A DNA stretch of 64,000 nt from Cellulomonas fimi (GCF_012952065.1 NZ_JABCJJ010000016.1:1-64000), one strand, 5' to 3'. Counted from the first letter of the stretch, positions 47,151 to 56,606 are shown. Notes: generated from the sequence alone by a model not told the origin. Translations and numbers: made by a program.

Positions 47151-50100
47151 TCACCGGAAGTCGCGCGACGACGTCGGCACCCGGAGCGAGAGCGGCGCGA
47201 GGTGCTCCGCGACGAGGTTCGTGGCGTCGTCGGCCCGCTCGAGCCGGCCGCGCACGACGAGCGCGGCCGAGGTGCGCGCGACGCGGCGGAACCGCTGCCA
47301 GAGCCCGGCTGTGCACACGACGTTGAGCAGCCCCGTCTCGTCCTCGAGCGACAGGAACGTCACCCCGCCCGCGGTCCCCGGGCGCTGGCGGTGCGTCACG
47401 ACCCCCGCGACCGCGACCCGACGGTCCGCCTCGTGCTCGAAGGCCTCGGCGACCCGCAGGACGCCCGCCGCGTCGAGCCCCTCGCGCACGTACTGCGTCG
47501 GGTAGGAGTCGACCGAGACGCCGGTCGCCCAGACGTCCGCCACCGCGAGCTCGACCTCGCTCATGCCCGGCAGCGTCGGCGCCGCGACGCCGACGGAGAC
47601 GCCGGGGAGCGTGTCCGGCCCCTCCTGGGCCAGCGCGCCCGCGGCCCACAGCGACTCCCGACGCTCGACCGCGCCGCCGCCGCCGCCCACGGCCTCGAGC
47701 GCCCCCGCGGTCGCGAGCGCCTCGAGCTGCGCTGTCGTCAGGCGCACCCGCCTCGCGAGGTCCCGCAGGTCGGCGAACGGGCCGCCCGCCCCGCGCTCGG
47801 TCACGAGCGCCGTGGCGACCTCCTCGCTCACGCCCCGCACCGAGGCGAGGCCCAGGCGGACGGCCAGGGCGCCGTCGTCGTCCACGGGTCCGGTGGCGGG
47901 ACGCCGCGCGCTGCCCGACGGCAGCGGGACCAGCGGGAGCGCCGGCCCGGCCGCCCCCCGGACCCGCTCGAGCCCCGCCTTGACCCCCGACGCCTGGACG
48001 TCGGGGCGCAGGACCGTCAGGCCGTGCCGCCGCGCGTCGGCCACGAGGGACTGCGGTGAGTAGAAGCCCATCGGCTGCGCGGCGAGGAGGCCGGCGTAGA
48101 ACGCCGCCGGGTGGTGCACCTTGAGCCACGCGCTCGCGTAGACCAGGTAGGCGAACGAGTAGGCGTGCGACTCGGGGAACCCGAAGTCGGCGAACGCCTT
48201 GAGCTTGTCGAAGATCTGCTCCCCCACCTCGCGGCTGATCCCGTTCTTCGCCATCCCGTCCAGCAGCCGCCCGTGCAGCGCCTCCATCTTCGCCGTCGAG
48301 CGCTTGGACCCCATCGCGCGGCGCAGCTGGTCGGCCTCAGCCCCCGTGAAGTCCGCGACGTCGATCGCCATCTGCATGAGCTGCTCCTGGAACAGCGGCA
48401 CGCCGAGCGTCTTCTCGAGCGACTTCTTCAGCTGGGGGTGCAGGTAGGTGATCTCCTCCCGGCCCTGCGCGCGGTTGATGTACGGGTGCACCGAGCCGCC
48501 CTGGATCGGGCCGGGCCGGATCAGCGCGACCTCGATGACGATGTCGTAGAACGTGCGCGGCTTGAGGCGCGGCAGCGTGGACATCTGCGCGCGCGACTCG
48601 ACCTGGAACACCCCGACGGTGTCCGCCGCGCACAGCAGGTCGTAGACGCGCGGGTCCTCCTGCGGCAGCGCGTGCAGGTCGAGCTCGACCCCCTCGTGCG
48701 CGCGGGTCAGCGTGAACGATTCCTGGATCGCCGTCAGCATCCCGAGGCCGAGCAGGTCGAACTTCACCAGGCCCGCGTCGGCGCAGTCGTCCTTGTCCCA
48801 CTGCAGCACGGTCCGCCCGGGCATCCGCGCCCACTCGACCGGGCACACCTCGATCACCGGGCGGTCGCACAGGACCATGCCGCCCGAGTGGATGCCGAGG
48901 TGCCGGGGCAGCCGCAGGAACCGGTCGGCCAGGTCGATCACGGCGGCGGGGATCTCGTCGAGGTCGCTCGCCGCGGGCGGACGGTGCGCGGGCACGACGT
49001 CGTGCCCGTCGACCGAGAAGTAGTTGCCGACTCCGCGCGTGTGCTCGACCCGGACGGAGACCCCACCCGTCGCCGCCGGAGCCCCGGGTGGAGGCTGCTG
49101 CTCGGGCCGCAGGCTCCCCCACCGCTCGATGCTCTTGCTCCACGCGTCCTGCTGCCCGACGTCGTAGCCCAGCGCCCGGGCGGCGTCGCGGATCGCGGAG
49201 CGCGGGCGGTAGGAGATGACGTTGGCGACCTGCGCGGCGTGCGTGCGGCCGTGCTTGGCGTAGACGTGCTGGATGACCTCCTCGCGGCGGCCCGCCTCGA
49301 TGTCGATGTCGATGTCCGGCGGGCCGTCGCGCTCCGGGGCGAGGAAGCGCTCGAAGAGCAGCCCGTGGCGCACCGCGTCGACCGCGGTGATCCCGAGCGC
49401 GTAGCAGACCGCCGAGTTCGCGGCCGAGCCGCGTCCCTGGCACAGGATCCCGTTCTCGCGGCAGAACTCGACCAGGTCGTGGACGATCAGGAAGTACCCC
49501 GGGAACGTCAGGGCCTCGATGACGTCGAGCTCGCGCGCGATCTGGGCGTACGCGCCGGCCACCCGCTCGGAGCCTCGCGGGCCGTACCGCCGCTCCGCGC
49601 CGCGCCAGGTCAGCTCGCGCAGCCAGCTCGCCTCGGTGTGCCCGGGCGGCACCGGGTACGGCGGCAGCTGCGGCGCGACGAGCTCGAGGTCGAACGCGCA
49701 CTCGTCCCCGAGCGCGGCCGCCGTCGCGACGGCCTGTGGGTGCCGGACGTGCCGGGCCAGCATCTCGGCCGGCGAGCGCAGGTGCGCGGCCGCCGTCGCG
49801 GGCAACCAGCCGTCGAGGTCCTCGAGCGACGACCTCGCCCGGACCGCGGCCAGCGCGGCCGCCAGGTCCGCGTCCCGGGGCGTGGCGTAGTGCACGTTGC
49901 CGGTCGCGACGAGCGGCAGGCCCGACGACGCAGCGAGGGCCGCGAGGGCATCGTTCCGCTCGGAGTCCCACGGGTCGCCGGTGTCGGTGATCTCGACCGC
50001 GACGTTGTCCCGTCCGAACAGCGCGACGAGGCGGTCGAGCTCGGCTTGGGCACTCCCACTCCCACTCCCACTCCCACCGAGGCTGCTCCCGAGCGCACGC

Positions 50101-50576
50101 CGCACCGCGCCCTTGCGGCACCCGGTGAGCACGAGCCACTGCCCCGCGGCCTGCGCGGCGAGCTCCTCGAGCCGGTAGGCGGCTGCCCCCTTCTCCCCCG
50201 TCGCGAGGTGCGCGGTGGCGATCGCCCGGGAGAGGTTGCGGTAGCCGTCGGGGCCACGTGCGAGCACCAGCAGGTGGGTCGAGCGGGGGTCGGGCACCCC
50301 GGTAGGCGGGTCGAGTACCTCGCCGCGGGGTGAGGGCGCGGGCAGGTGGAGCTCGGCCCCGAAGACCGTGGGCAGCCCGACGGCACGCGCCGCCTGGGAG
50401 AAGCGCACGACGCCGTAGAGCCCGTCGTGGTCGGTCATCGCGAGCGCGGACAGGCCGAGCCGGGCCGCCTCGGCCGCGAGCTCCTCGGGCTGGTTCGCAC
50501 CGTCGAGGAAGCTGAAGGCGCTGTGGGCGTGCAGCTCGGCGTAGCGCGGGCGCGCCGCCCCGCGTCGCTCAGTCAT
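47151..50576 (-). CDS. dnaE2: Error-prone DNA polymerase DnaE2
   Basis: The 1141-residue C-family polymerase performs mutagenic translesion synthesis in the SOS response. The PHP domain is at the N-terminus (YAELHAHSAFSFLDGA, MTDHDGLYG). The catalytic acidic motif PDIDIDIEAGRREEVI is at about residue 420, with CQGRGSAANSAVCYALGIT just before. A C-terminal OB-type domain (VAGVVTHRQRPGTAGGVTFLSLEDETG) is present. A Gly-Ser run in the N-terminal third comes from a 6-bp tandem repeat at about 50051-50076. Its start overlaps imuB by 8 bp. Confidence 0.97.
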   Translation of the reverse strand: MTERRGAARPRYAELHAHSAFSFLDGANQPEELAAEAARLGLSALAMTDHDGLYGVVRFSQAARAVGLPTVFGAELHLPAPSPRGEVLDPPTGVPDPRSTHLLVLARGPDGYRNLSRAIATAHLATGEKGAAAYRLEELAAQAAGQWLVLTGCRKGAVRRALGSSLGGSGSGSGSAQAELDRLVALFGRDNVAVEITDTGDPWDSERNDALAALAASSGLPLVATGNVHYATPRDADLAAALAAVRARSSLEDLDGWLPATAAAHLRSPAEMLARHVRHPQAVATAAALGDECAFDLELVAPQLPPYPVPPGHTEASWLRELTWRGAERRYGPRGSERVAGAYAQIARELDVIEALTFPGYFLIVHDLVEFCRENGILCQGRGSAANSAVCYALGITAVDAVRHGLLFERFLAPERDGPPDIDIDIEAGRREEVIQHVYAKHGRTHAAQVANVISYRPRSAIRDAARALGYDVGQQDAWSKSIERWGSLRPEQQPPPGAPAATGGVSVRVEHTRGVGNYFSVDGHDVVPAHRPPAASDLDEIPAAVIDLADRFLRLPRHLGIHSGGMVLCDRPVIEVCPVEWARMPGRTVLQWDKDDCADAGLVKFDLLGLGMLTAIQESFTLTRAHEGVELDLHALPQEDPRVYDLLCAADTVGVFQVESRAQMSTLPRLKPRTFYDIVIEVALIRPGPIQGGSVHPYINRAQGREEITYLHPQLKKSLEKTLGVPLFQEQLMQMAIDVADFTGAEADQLRRAMGSKRSTAKMEALHGRLLDGMAKNGISREVGEQIFDKLKAFADFGFPESHAYSFAYLVYASAWLKVHHPAAFYAGLLAAQPMGFYSPQSLVADARRHGLTVLRPDVQASGVKAGLERVRGAAGPALPLVPLPSGSARRPATGPVDDDGALAVRLGLASVRGVSEEVATALVTERGAGGPFADLRDLARRVRLTTAQLEALATAGALEAVGGGGGAVERRESLWAAGALAQEGPDTLPGVSVGVAAPTLPGMSEVELAVADVWATGVSVDSYPTQYVREGLDAAGVLRVAEAFEHEADRRVAVAGVVTHRQRPGTAGGVTFLSLEDETGLLNVVCTAGLWQRFRRVARTSAALVVRGRLERADDATNLVAEHLAPLSLRVPTSSRDFR

Positions 50577-52209
50577 AGACGGCCTCGCACGTCCAGCGGC
50601 CGCCGGAGAACGCGAGCAGGAGCGCGCGGCCGTCGGCGAGCGCGGCCTGCAGGTGCACGCGCCGCTGCGGCGCCGGAGTCCACCAGCGCTCGACCATGGG
50701 CCACGGGCCGGCCCACGCGGCCAGGGCCTGGGTCTCGTCCGGCCAGCGGACCGACGCGGGCGGCGCGCTCATCGTCAGCCGCGCGTCGACGCGCACGGGG
50801 TCGCCCGCCGAGTCGAGCACCTCGACGGGCGCCGGCTCCACGAGCACCGTGGCGGGCGCCGGCTCGGGCAGCCGGCCGGGCCACGGCCGGTCGACCGCGC
50901 GCACCGGCGCCTGCGCGTCCCCCCAGGGCACCAGGTGCACCTGGTCGCGCACGTCCCGGCCGCCCTGGAGTCTCGCCACGAGCACCCCGTCGCCACCGAG
51001 CAGCCCCTGGACCCGCAGGAGGGCGCGGTGCGCACGCAGGTCCCCGCCGCTCGCGCCGCCCCAGAGCCGCCCCTGCTCGGCCCCCGCCGGTGCGACCTCC
51101 TCGGCGGCGATCCCGAGGCGCACGAGCGCCGCGGGCGCAGGGGTGCCCGCCCCGGCCCCTGCCCCCGCCCCAGCTCCCGTGACGGCGCTGCCCGACAGCC
51201 ACCCCTCGAGCTGCCACCGCACCCGGTCGGTGATCCGCGCGGGGCTCAGCCCGCCGAGCCCACCGGCGTCGGTCCGCCAGGTGCGCACGAGCTCCTCCCC
51301 GGCGTCGGTCCGGGCGGTGATCCGGAGCCGCCCGCAGCTGACCGACCGCTCGAGCAGCACCGCCTGCAGCTGCTCGGCGAGACGCCGGGCGGCGAACGCC
51401 GCCGCATCGACCCGTTCGGCCGGCGGGTCCAGCTCGCACCCCACCTCGACGTCGGGCTCGAGCCGACGCCGGACCGGCGGGCGCACGTCCTCGCCGCGCG
51501 CCAGCCGGTGGGCCCACGCGCCGAGCCGCCCGAACCGCGCCTCGACGTCGGCCGCCGGGAGCGCGACGAGGTCGCCGAGGGTGCGCAGGCCGAGCCGGTG
51601 CAGCAGGTCGACGAGCCCGGCGACCTCGGTGACCGCGCCGCCCTCCGTCGCCGCGTGGACCAGCTCGTCGACCGGGAGCGGCGCGAGGAAGGCATGCGTC
51701 CGCGCGGACGCGACGATGCTCGAGGTGCGGGCTGCGAGGACGGCCGCCAGCACGCCGTCGGCCACCCCGACCAGGCACTCGTGGCCCGTCCGCTCGGCGA
51801 CGCGGCCCACGAGCGCCTCGGCGAGCGCCTCCTCCGAGCCGTGGAACCGGCTCGCCCCGCCGGCCGGGAGCAGGAGGAGGCCCGGTCGCGCGACCTCGAG
51901 CCCCGCGACCACGGTCTCCGCGGCCGCCGCCACGGGCTCGAACGCGCGCGCGTCGCGACCCTCGTCGACCGGGAGGAGCACCAGCTCGGGGCAGCACTCC
52001 TGCGCCTGCCGCCGACGCATGCCGCGGCGCACGCCCTGCGCCCGCGCGAGGGCGGAGACCGTGGTGACCCGGCGACCGTCGTGCACCGCCGCGGGGTGGT
52101 GGGGCTCGGCCTGCCCGGCCGCGATCGCGGCGACCACCGGCCAGTCGGGGACCCACAGCACGGCGGTGCGGGTCGTGCTCGTCACGCCCGTGCTCGTGCT
52201 CACCGTCAT
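50569..52209 (-). CDS. imuB: ImuB, inactive Y-family polymerase adaptor
   Basis: ImuB links DnaE2 and ImuA' to the sliding clamp in damage-induced mutagenesis. The 546-residue protein starts the polymerase fold with RTAVLWVPDWPVVAAIAAGQ, where the catalytic acids of active Y-family polymerases are missing, as in known ImuB proteins. QGRLWG near residue 360 resembles the clamp-binding QLPLWG motif of the mycobacterial protein. A GAGAGAGAGAG linker and a long C-terminal region follow. The ATG overlaps the imuA' stop. Confidence 0.93.
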   Translation of the reverse strand: MTVSTSTGVTSTTRTAVLWVPDWPVVAAIAAGQAEPHHPAAVHDGRRVTTVSALARAQGVRRGMRRRQAQECCPELVLLPVDEGRDARAFEPVAAAAETVVAGLEVARPGLLLLPAGGASRFHGSEEALAEALVGRVAERTGHECLVGVADGVLAAVLAARTSSIVASARTHAFLAPLPVDELVHAATEGGAVTEVAGLVDLLHRLGLRTLGDLVALPAADVEARFGRLGAWAHRLARGEDVRPPVRRRLEPDVEVGCELDPPAERVDAAAFAARRLAEQLQAVLLERSVSCGRLRITARTDAGEELVRTWRTDAGGLGGLSPARITDRVRWQLEGWLSGSAVTGAGAGAGAGAGTPAPAALVRLGIAAEEVAPAGAEQGRLWGGASGGDLRAHRALLRVQGLLGGDGVLVARLQGGRDVRDQVHLVPWGDAQAPVRAVDRPWPGRLPEPAPATVLVEPAPVEVLDSAGDPVRVDARLTMSAPPASVRWPDETQALAAWAGPWPMVERWWTPAPQRRVHLQAALADGRALLLAFSGGRWTCEAVYD

Positions 52210-53084
52210 CCGACCAGCCGCAGCGGCGCGGCCTCGTGCTCTGCGCTGCGCACGGGCTCCAGCGGCGTGGCGGGCACGTGCCTGCTCGGCGGGGTGGCGC
52301 GCACCGGGAGGACCACCTCGGTCCGCACCGGACGACCCGCGCTCCCCCGCCCGCCCCGGGTGACCGTCCACCGGTGGCTGCGCAGGTGCCCGTGCCCGGC
52401 CCCGAGCCCGGTCGACCCCGCCGGCTCGGCCGTGAGCACGAGGTGGGCGCCCTGCCAGGAGGTGGTGGGCAGCAGGACCGCGCCGCGTTCGCGGGCGCGG
52501 GCCATGAGCCGACGCCGGTCGGAGTCCAGGAGGGCCGCCTCGCTCCCGACGACGACGAGGTCGACGCCGTCGAGCAGTGCGGCGACCACCGTGGGCGCGT
52601 CCGGGCCGGGCCGGGGCACGAGGGCCAGCCGCTCGAGCACGACGCCGGCCTGCTGGGCGGCGAGCACGCCGACGCCGGGCTGCCCGACGACGGCGACCCA
52701 GGCCCCCTCCTGGGTCGCCGTCGAGACGAGCGCGAGCACGAGGGAGGTGGACCCCTGCACCACGAGCGTCCCACCGCGGTGCAGCGCCCCCTCGGGCAAC
52801 AGGTGCGCGAGCGGGGTGGGGACCGGCAGGGGCGGCCGGTCGGGGTGGCCGGCACGGCCGTGCCGGTGCGACGACGTCGGCGACGGCGATGCCGATGACA
52901 GCGGCGGCGACAGCGATGCCGATGCCGATGACGGCGAGGACGGTTGCGCGGGCAGGGCCGGGACGGGCGCCGCGCCGACCGGTCCGGCGGGGACGGATGC
53001 CGGCATGCTGCGCGCCCCGGTCCGGAGCTCGGCGTGCCGCAGCGCCTCGCGCGCCCGGGAGGCGCGGTCCGCCATGGTCCTCAC
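52206..53084 (-). CDS. imuA': ImuA'-like RecA-related mutasome protein
   Basis: First gene of the SOS mutasome operon, 292 residues. The N-terminus VRTMADRASRAREALRHAE is followed by a Ser/Pro-rich linker encoded by short GAT/GGC-type repeats (about 52870-52935), then a degenerate RecA-like core: GGTLVVQGSTSLVLALVSTA stands where a P-loop would be but lacks GKT. DLVVVGSEAALLDSDRRRLMARARERGAVLL resembles the Walker B strand region. The GTG at 53082-53084 has GGAGG five bases upstream. The fold assignment is partly from context. Confidence 0.82.
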   Translation of the reverse strand: MRTMADRASRAREALRHAELRTGARSMPASVPAGPVGAAPVPALPAQPSSPSSASASLSPPLSSASPSPTSSHRHGRAGHPDRPPLPVPTPLAHLLPEGALHRGGTLVVQGSTSLVLALVSTATQEGAWVAVVGQPGVGVLAAQQAGVVLERLALVPRPGPDAPTVVAALLDGVDLVVVGSEAALLDSDRRRLMARARERGAVLLPTTSWQGAHLVLTAEPAGSTGLGAGHGHLRSHRWTVTRGGRGSAGRPVRTEVVLPVRATPPSRHVPATPLEPVRSAEHEAAPLRLVG

Positions 53085-53139
53085 GGTGTCCTCCCGTCCT
53101 GGTGCGCGGCGTCGCCCGAACCCGCCGACAGAGCGTGGT

Positions 53140-53155
53140 TCGAACACCTGTTCGA
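53140..53155. promoter_or_regulatory. LexA (SOS) box of the mutasome operon
   Basis: TCGAACACCTGTTCGA is an exact match to the Gram-positive/actinobacterial SOS consensus (TCGAAC-N4-GTTCGA). It lies 55 bp upstream of the imuA' GTG and just downstream of a good promoter, so LexA would block early transcription. Confidence 0.93.
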
Positions 53156-53168
53156 CTGATCACCCCTT

Positions 53169-53197
53169 AGTAGACGACCCCGGATCAGCGGTGTCAA
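53169..53197 (-). promoter_or_regulatory. Promoter of imuA'-imuB-dnaE2
   Basis: Minus-strand TTGACA (53192-53197), 17-bp spacer, TCTACT (53169-53174). The start of transcription would fall near 53162, just before the LexA box. Confidence 0.65.
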
Positions 53198-53254
53198 CCG
53201 GCCTCGGCGCGTCGCCACCCGCCTGCCGGGCGCGGCGCCCAACAAGGGGTACGA

Positions 53255-53270
53255 TTGATGAATCCATCAA
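53255..53270. promoter_or_regulatory. Candidate ArsR operator
   Basis: TTGATG-N4-CATCAA is a perfect inverted repeat. It overlaps the 3' end of a TACGAT -10 element (53250-53255) and lies about 35 bp upstream of the ArsR start, as expected for autorepression. Confidence 0.5.
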
Positions 53271-53305
53271 ATCATCATGCGAAACGACCCACCGGAAGGA
53301 CACCC

Positions 53306-53680
53306 GTGCCGCTCCGCGCGCTGGGGATCGACACCCCGCTCCACGAGCTCAAGGCCGACCTGTTCAAGGCCCTCGCTCATCCCGTCCGCGTCCGCGCCCT
53401 CGAGCTCCTGCTCGACGGCGAGCGCCCGGTCAGCAGCCTCCTCGCCGAGACGCAGATGGAGGCGTCGCACCTCTCCCAGCACCTCGCCGTCCTGCGCCGC
53501 GCCGGCATGGTCACCGCCCGCCGCGAGGGCAACGCCGTCCACTACCGGCTCGCCCACCCGGCGGTCCCCGAGCTGCTCACCGCCGCCCGCACCGTGCTCG
53601 TGAGCGCGCTCAGCACCACGCGCGCGGCGCTCGCGGGCCTCGAGGACGACGCCCGCCCGACCACGACCCCCGCCTCGTGA
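53306..53680 (+). CDS. ArsR-family regulator without cysteines
   Basis: A 124-residue winged-helix repressor: LKADLFKALAHPVRVRALELLLDGERPVSSLLAETQMEASHLSQHLAVLRRAGMVTARREGNAVHYRLAHPAV. The GTG at 53306-53308 is preceded by GGAAGG at a good distance; an upstream ATG lies inside the probable operator. No cysteine is present anywhere, so it lacks the ELCVCDL-type metal site and the Cys pair of sulfide sensors. Its stop overlaps the sulP start (GTGA), so it probably controls that transporter. Confidence 0.92.
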   Translation: MPLRALGIDTPLHELKADLFKALAHPVRVRALELLLDGERPVSSLLAETQMEASHLSQHLAVLRRAGMVTARREGNAVHYRLAHPAVPELLTAARTVLVSALSTTRAALAGLEDDARPTTTPAS

Positions 53681-55383
53681 CCGCCCCCGCGCTCACCCCC
53701 GAGCGGATCGACTGGCGTCGCGTCGCGACCACCGTCGCGCACCGCGCGCTGCCCCGTCGCAGCGACTACGCCGGCCTGCGCACCGGGTGGCGCACGGACG
53801 CGCTGGCCGGGCTCACGGTCGCGGTCGTCGCGCTCCCGCTCGCGCTCGGCTTCGGCGTCAGCTCGGGGGTCGGGGCAGCCGCCGGCCTGGTCACCGCGGT
53901 GGTCGCGGGCTTCGTCGCCGCGATGTTCGGCGGGTCCCACCTCCAGGTGTCCGGGCCCACCGGCGCCATGACGGTCGTCCTGGTGCCGATCGTCGCCCGG
54001 TTCGGCGCCGAGTCGGTCGCCGTCGTGGCGATCATGGCCGGCGGCCTCGTCGTGCTCGCCGGCCTGCTCGGGCTCGGCCGGCTCGTCGCCTACATCCCGT
54101 GGCCGGTCGTCGAGGGCTTCACGCTCGGGATCGGGGTCGTCATCGGGCTCCAGCAGGTGCCGCTCGCGCTCGACACCCCCAAGGCCGAGGGCGAGAACGC
54201 CGCGCTGGTCGCGCTCCGCACCCTGGGCGACGTCGACTGGTCGGCCGCGCTGCCCGCCGTCGGGCTCGTGGTCCTCGTCGTCGGCCTGATGGTCCTGCTG
54301 CCGCGCGTCAACCGGACGCTTCCCGCGTCGCTCCTCGCGGTGGCCGGCGCCACGGTCGTCGCCGAGCTCGCCCGCCTCGACGTGGCGCGGATCGGCGCGA
54401 TCCCCGCGACGCTCCCCGCTCCGGGCATCCCCGACCTGACCCCCGAGGCCACCAGCGCCCTGTTCTCGGCCGCCCTCGCCGTCGCCGCCCTCGCGGCGCT
54501 CGAGAGCCTGCTCTCGGCGCAGGTCGCGGACGGGATGGCCGACGACGTCCCGCGCACCCACCCCGATCGCGAGCTCGTCGGCCAGGGGCTCGCCAACCTG
54601 GCCGCGGGGGTCTTCGGCGGCGTGCCCGCGACCGGCGCGATCGCGCGCACCGCGGTCAACGTGCGCGCGGGCGGCCGGACCCGGGTCGCCGCGATGTCGC
54701 ACGCCGTGGTGCTCGCCGGGGTCGTCTACCTGGGCACGTCGTTCGTCGCGCGGATCCCGCTCTCGGCCCTCGCGGGGGTCCTGCTCGTCACGGCGGCGCG
54801 CATGGTGAACATCCGCACCGCCCGCACGATCTCCCGCTCGGGGCGCTCCGGCGCGCTCGTCTTCCTGCTCACGTTCGGCGCGACGGTCGTGTTCGACCTC
54901 GTCGTCGCGGTCGAGCTGGGTGTCGCCGTGGCCGCGGTGCTCGCGCTGCGTGCGATGGCACGGGCGAGCGGCCTGCACCGCGAGCCGCTGCCCGACGTCG
55001 AGGTGGACACCGTCTCCGAGCGCGCGCTGCTCGCCGAGCACATCGCGGTGTACCGGATCGACGGCGCGCTGTTCTTCGCCGACGTGCGGCGGTTCCTCGA
55101 CGAGCTGGCCCAGGTGGCCGACGTGCGGGTCGTCGTCCTGCGCCTGGGCAGCATCCGGGTCCTCGACACCTCGGGGGCGAACGCGCTCGCCGAGATCGTC
55201 GCCGACCTCCAGCGCCGCGGCATCGTCGTGCTGCTCAAGGGGCTGCGTCCGGAGCACCGGCAGGTCGTCGAGGTGGTCGGGGTCCTCGCCGAGTTGCAGC
55301 ACCACAAGCACCTGTTCGACGACCTCGACGCGGCCGTCGAGCACGCACGCTCCCACGTGCGCCGGGCCCAGACCTCGGCATGA
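53677..55383 (+). CDS. SulP family anion transporter with STAS domain
   Basis: A 568-residue SLC26/SulP transporter. The membrane domain (about 40-430) includes [23 protein letters not shown] and [15 protein letters not shown], with [19 protein letters not shown] later on. The C-terminal STAS domain (about 445-560) contains [12 protein letters not shown] and [20 protein letters not shown]. Sulfate or bicarbonate are the usual substrates; none can be assigned. It is coupled to the ArsR gene by a GTGA overlap. Confidence 0.94.
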   Translation: MTAPALTPERIDWRRVATTVAHRALPRRSDYAGLRTGWRTDALAGLTVAVVALPLALGFGVSSGVGAAAGLVTAVVAGFVAAMFGGSHLQVSGPTGAMTVVLVPIVARFGAESVAVVAIMAGGLVVLAGLLGLGRLVAYIPWPVVEGFTLGIGVVIGLQQVPLALDTPKAEGENAALVALRTLGDVDWSAALPAVGLVVLVVGLMVLLPRVNRTLPASLLAVAGATVVAELARLDVARIGAIPATLPAPGIPDLTPEATSALFSAALAVAALAALESLLSAQVADGMADDVPRTHPDRELVGQGLANLAAGVFGGVPATGAIARTAVNVRAGGRTRVAAMSHAVVLAGVVYLGTSFVARIPLSALAGVLLVTAARMVNIRTARTISRSGRSGALVFLLTFGATVVFDLVVAVELGVAVAAVLALRAMARASGLHREPLPDVEVDTVSERALLAEHIAVYRIDGALFFADVRRFLDELAQVADVRVVVLRLGSIRVLDTSGANALAEIVADLQRRGIVVLLKGLRPEHRQVVEVVGVLAELQHHKHLFDDLDAAVEHARSHVRRAQTSA

Positions 55384-55390
55384 TGGGGCG

Positions 55391-55918
55391 ATGGACCTGA
55401 GCCGACCCCTCGCCCCGGACCCGTACTCCCTGCTCCCCCCGGTGCCGACGTTCACGCTGATGAGCGACGACGTCGCCGACGGCGCCCCGCTCGCCGAGCG
55501 CCACACCGCGGCGCAGGACGTGTCGCCGCACCTGCGCTGGGAGGGCTTCCCGGCCGGGACGCGGTCGTTCGCGGTCAGCTGCTTCGACCCCGACGCCCCG
55601 ACGCCCGCGGGCTGGTGGCACTGGACCGTCGTCGACCTGCCCGCGAGCACGACGTCCCTGCCCACGGGCGCGGGCGCCCCGGACGGCGCAGCGCTGCCGA
55701 GCCCGGCGTCCCAGGTCCGCAACGACAGCGGCAGCACGGGGTACGCCGGTGCCGCGCCGCCACCCGGCGACCGGGTGCACCGCTACGTCTTCGCGGTTCA
55801 CGCGCTCGACGTCGAGCGGCTCGGTGCGGGTCCCGACGACAACCCCACCGCGGTCGCGCTCGACGTGCTGTTCCACACGCTGGGCCGTGCCACCCTGACG
55901 CCGACGTTCCAGCGCTAG
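55391..55918 (+). CDS. YbhB/YbcL-type PEBP family protein
   Basis: A 175-residue phosphatidylethanolamine-binding-protein homologue. The hallmarks are [40 protein letters not shown] (ligand-site DPDAP and WHW) and [23 protein letters not shown]. Bacterial members are of uncertain function. It starts 8 bp after the sulP stop. Its stop codon lies inside the -10 element of the next gene. Confidence 0.93.
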   Translation: MDLSRPLAPDPYSLLPPVPTFTLMSDDVADGAPLAERHTAAQDVSPHLRWEGFPAGTRSFAVSCFDPDAPTPAGWWHWTVVDLPASTTSLPTGAGAPDGAALPSPASQVRNDSGSTGYAGAAPPPGDRVHRYVFAVHALDVERLGAGPDDNPTAVALDVLFHTLGRATLTPTFQR

Positions 55919-55921
55919 CGT
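55916..55921 (+). promoter_or_regulatory. ybaK-like gene -10 element
   Basis: TAGCGT ends 7 nt before the ATG at 55929 and includes the TAG stop codon of the upstream gene. Confidence 0.38.
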
Positions 55922-55928
55922 GCGCCGC

Positions 55929-56606
55929 ATGACCCTGCCCTCGCTCGGGAGCCTGACGTGGCTCCGCGCCGTCGACCACCCAGAGCTCCTCGCGCCCGCG
56001 ACCCACGCCGCCCTGTCCGGCTGGGCCGTCGTCGACCCCACGGTGGCGGACCGCGTCGCCGTCGCCGAGATCGACCCCGGGCTGGCCGACACGGCAGCCA
56101 TGACCCAGGCCTACGACCTGCCCCCGGCGGCCTCGGCCAACTGCGTGGTCGTCGCCGGACGGCGTGCGGGCGACGAGCGCATCGCGGCCGCCGTCGTGCT
56201 CGCCACGACCCGGGCGGACGTGAACACCGCGGTCCGCAGGCTCCTCGACGTGCGCAAGGCGTCGTTCCTGCCGACCGACCGGGCGACCGAGCTCTCGCAG
56301 ATGGAGTACGGCGGCATCACCCCGGTCGGGCTGCCCGAGGCGTGGCAGGTGCTCGTCGACTCGCGCGTGGTGGCCGACGGCGCGGGCGTGGGCGGCGTCG
56401 TCATCGTGGGCAGCGGGGTCCGCCGGTCCAAGCTCGCGCTCGAGGGCGCGCTGCTCGCGGAGCTCCCCGGCGCCGAGGTGGTCGAGGGCCTCGGCGTCGC
56501 GCTCGACGGCCCCGAGGGGTCGCGCCTGCTGCCGCACCAGGTCGCCGGTGGGCCCGTCAGGCCCGCGTCGCCCAGAACGCGACCGCCGACGCCGCGGCCA
56601 CGTTGA
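55929..56606 (+). CDS. YbaK/EbsC-type aminoacyl-tRNA deacylase
   Basis: A 225-residue protein of the family that hydrolyses mischarged aminoacyl-tRNAs in trans. The core shows SANCVVVAGRRAGDERIAAAVVLATTRADV, the conserved Lys in VRKASFLPTDRATEL and the signature YGGITPVGLP. The specificity (Pro, Ala or other) is unknown. The last 50 bp overlap the convergent SpoU methyltransferase gene, so the C-terminal Arg/Pro-rich tail may be of little importance. Confidence 0.9.
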   Translation: MTLPSLGSLTWLRAVDHPELLAPATHAALSGWAVVDPTVADRVAVAEIDPGLADTAAMTQAYDLPPAASANCVVVAGRRAGDERIAAAVVLATTRADVNTAVRRLLDVRKASFLPTDRATELSQMEYGGITPVGLPEAWQVLVDSRVVADGAGVGGVVIVGSGVRRSKLALEGALLAELPGAEVVEGLGVALDGPEGSRLLPHQVAGGPVRPASPRTRPPTPRPR

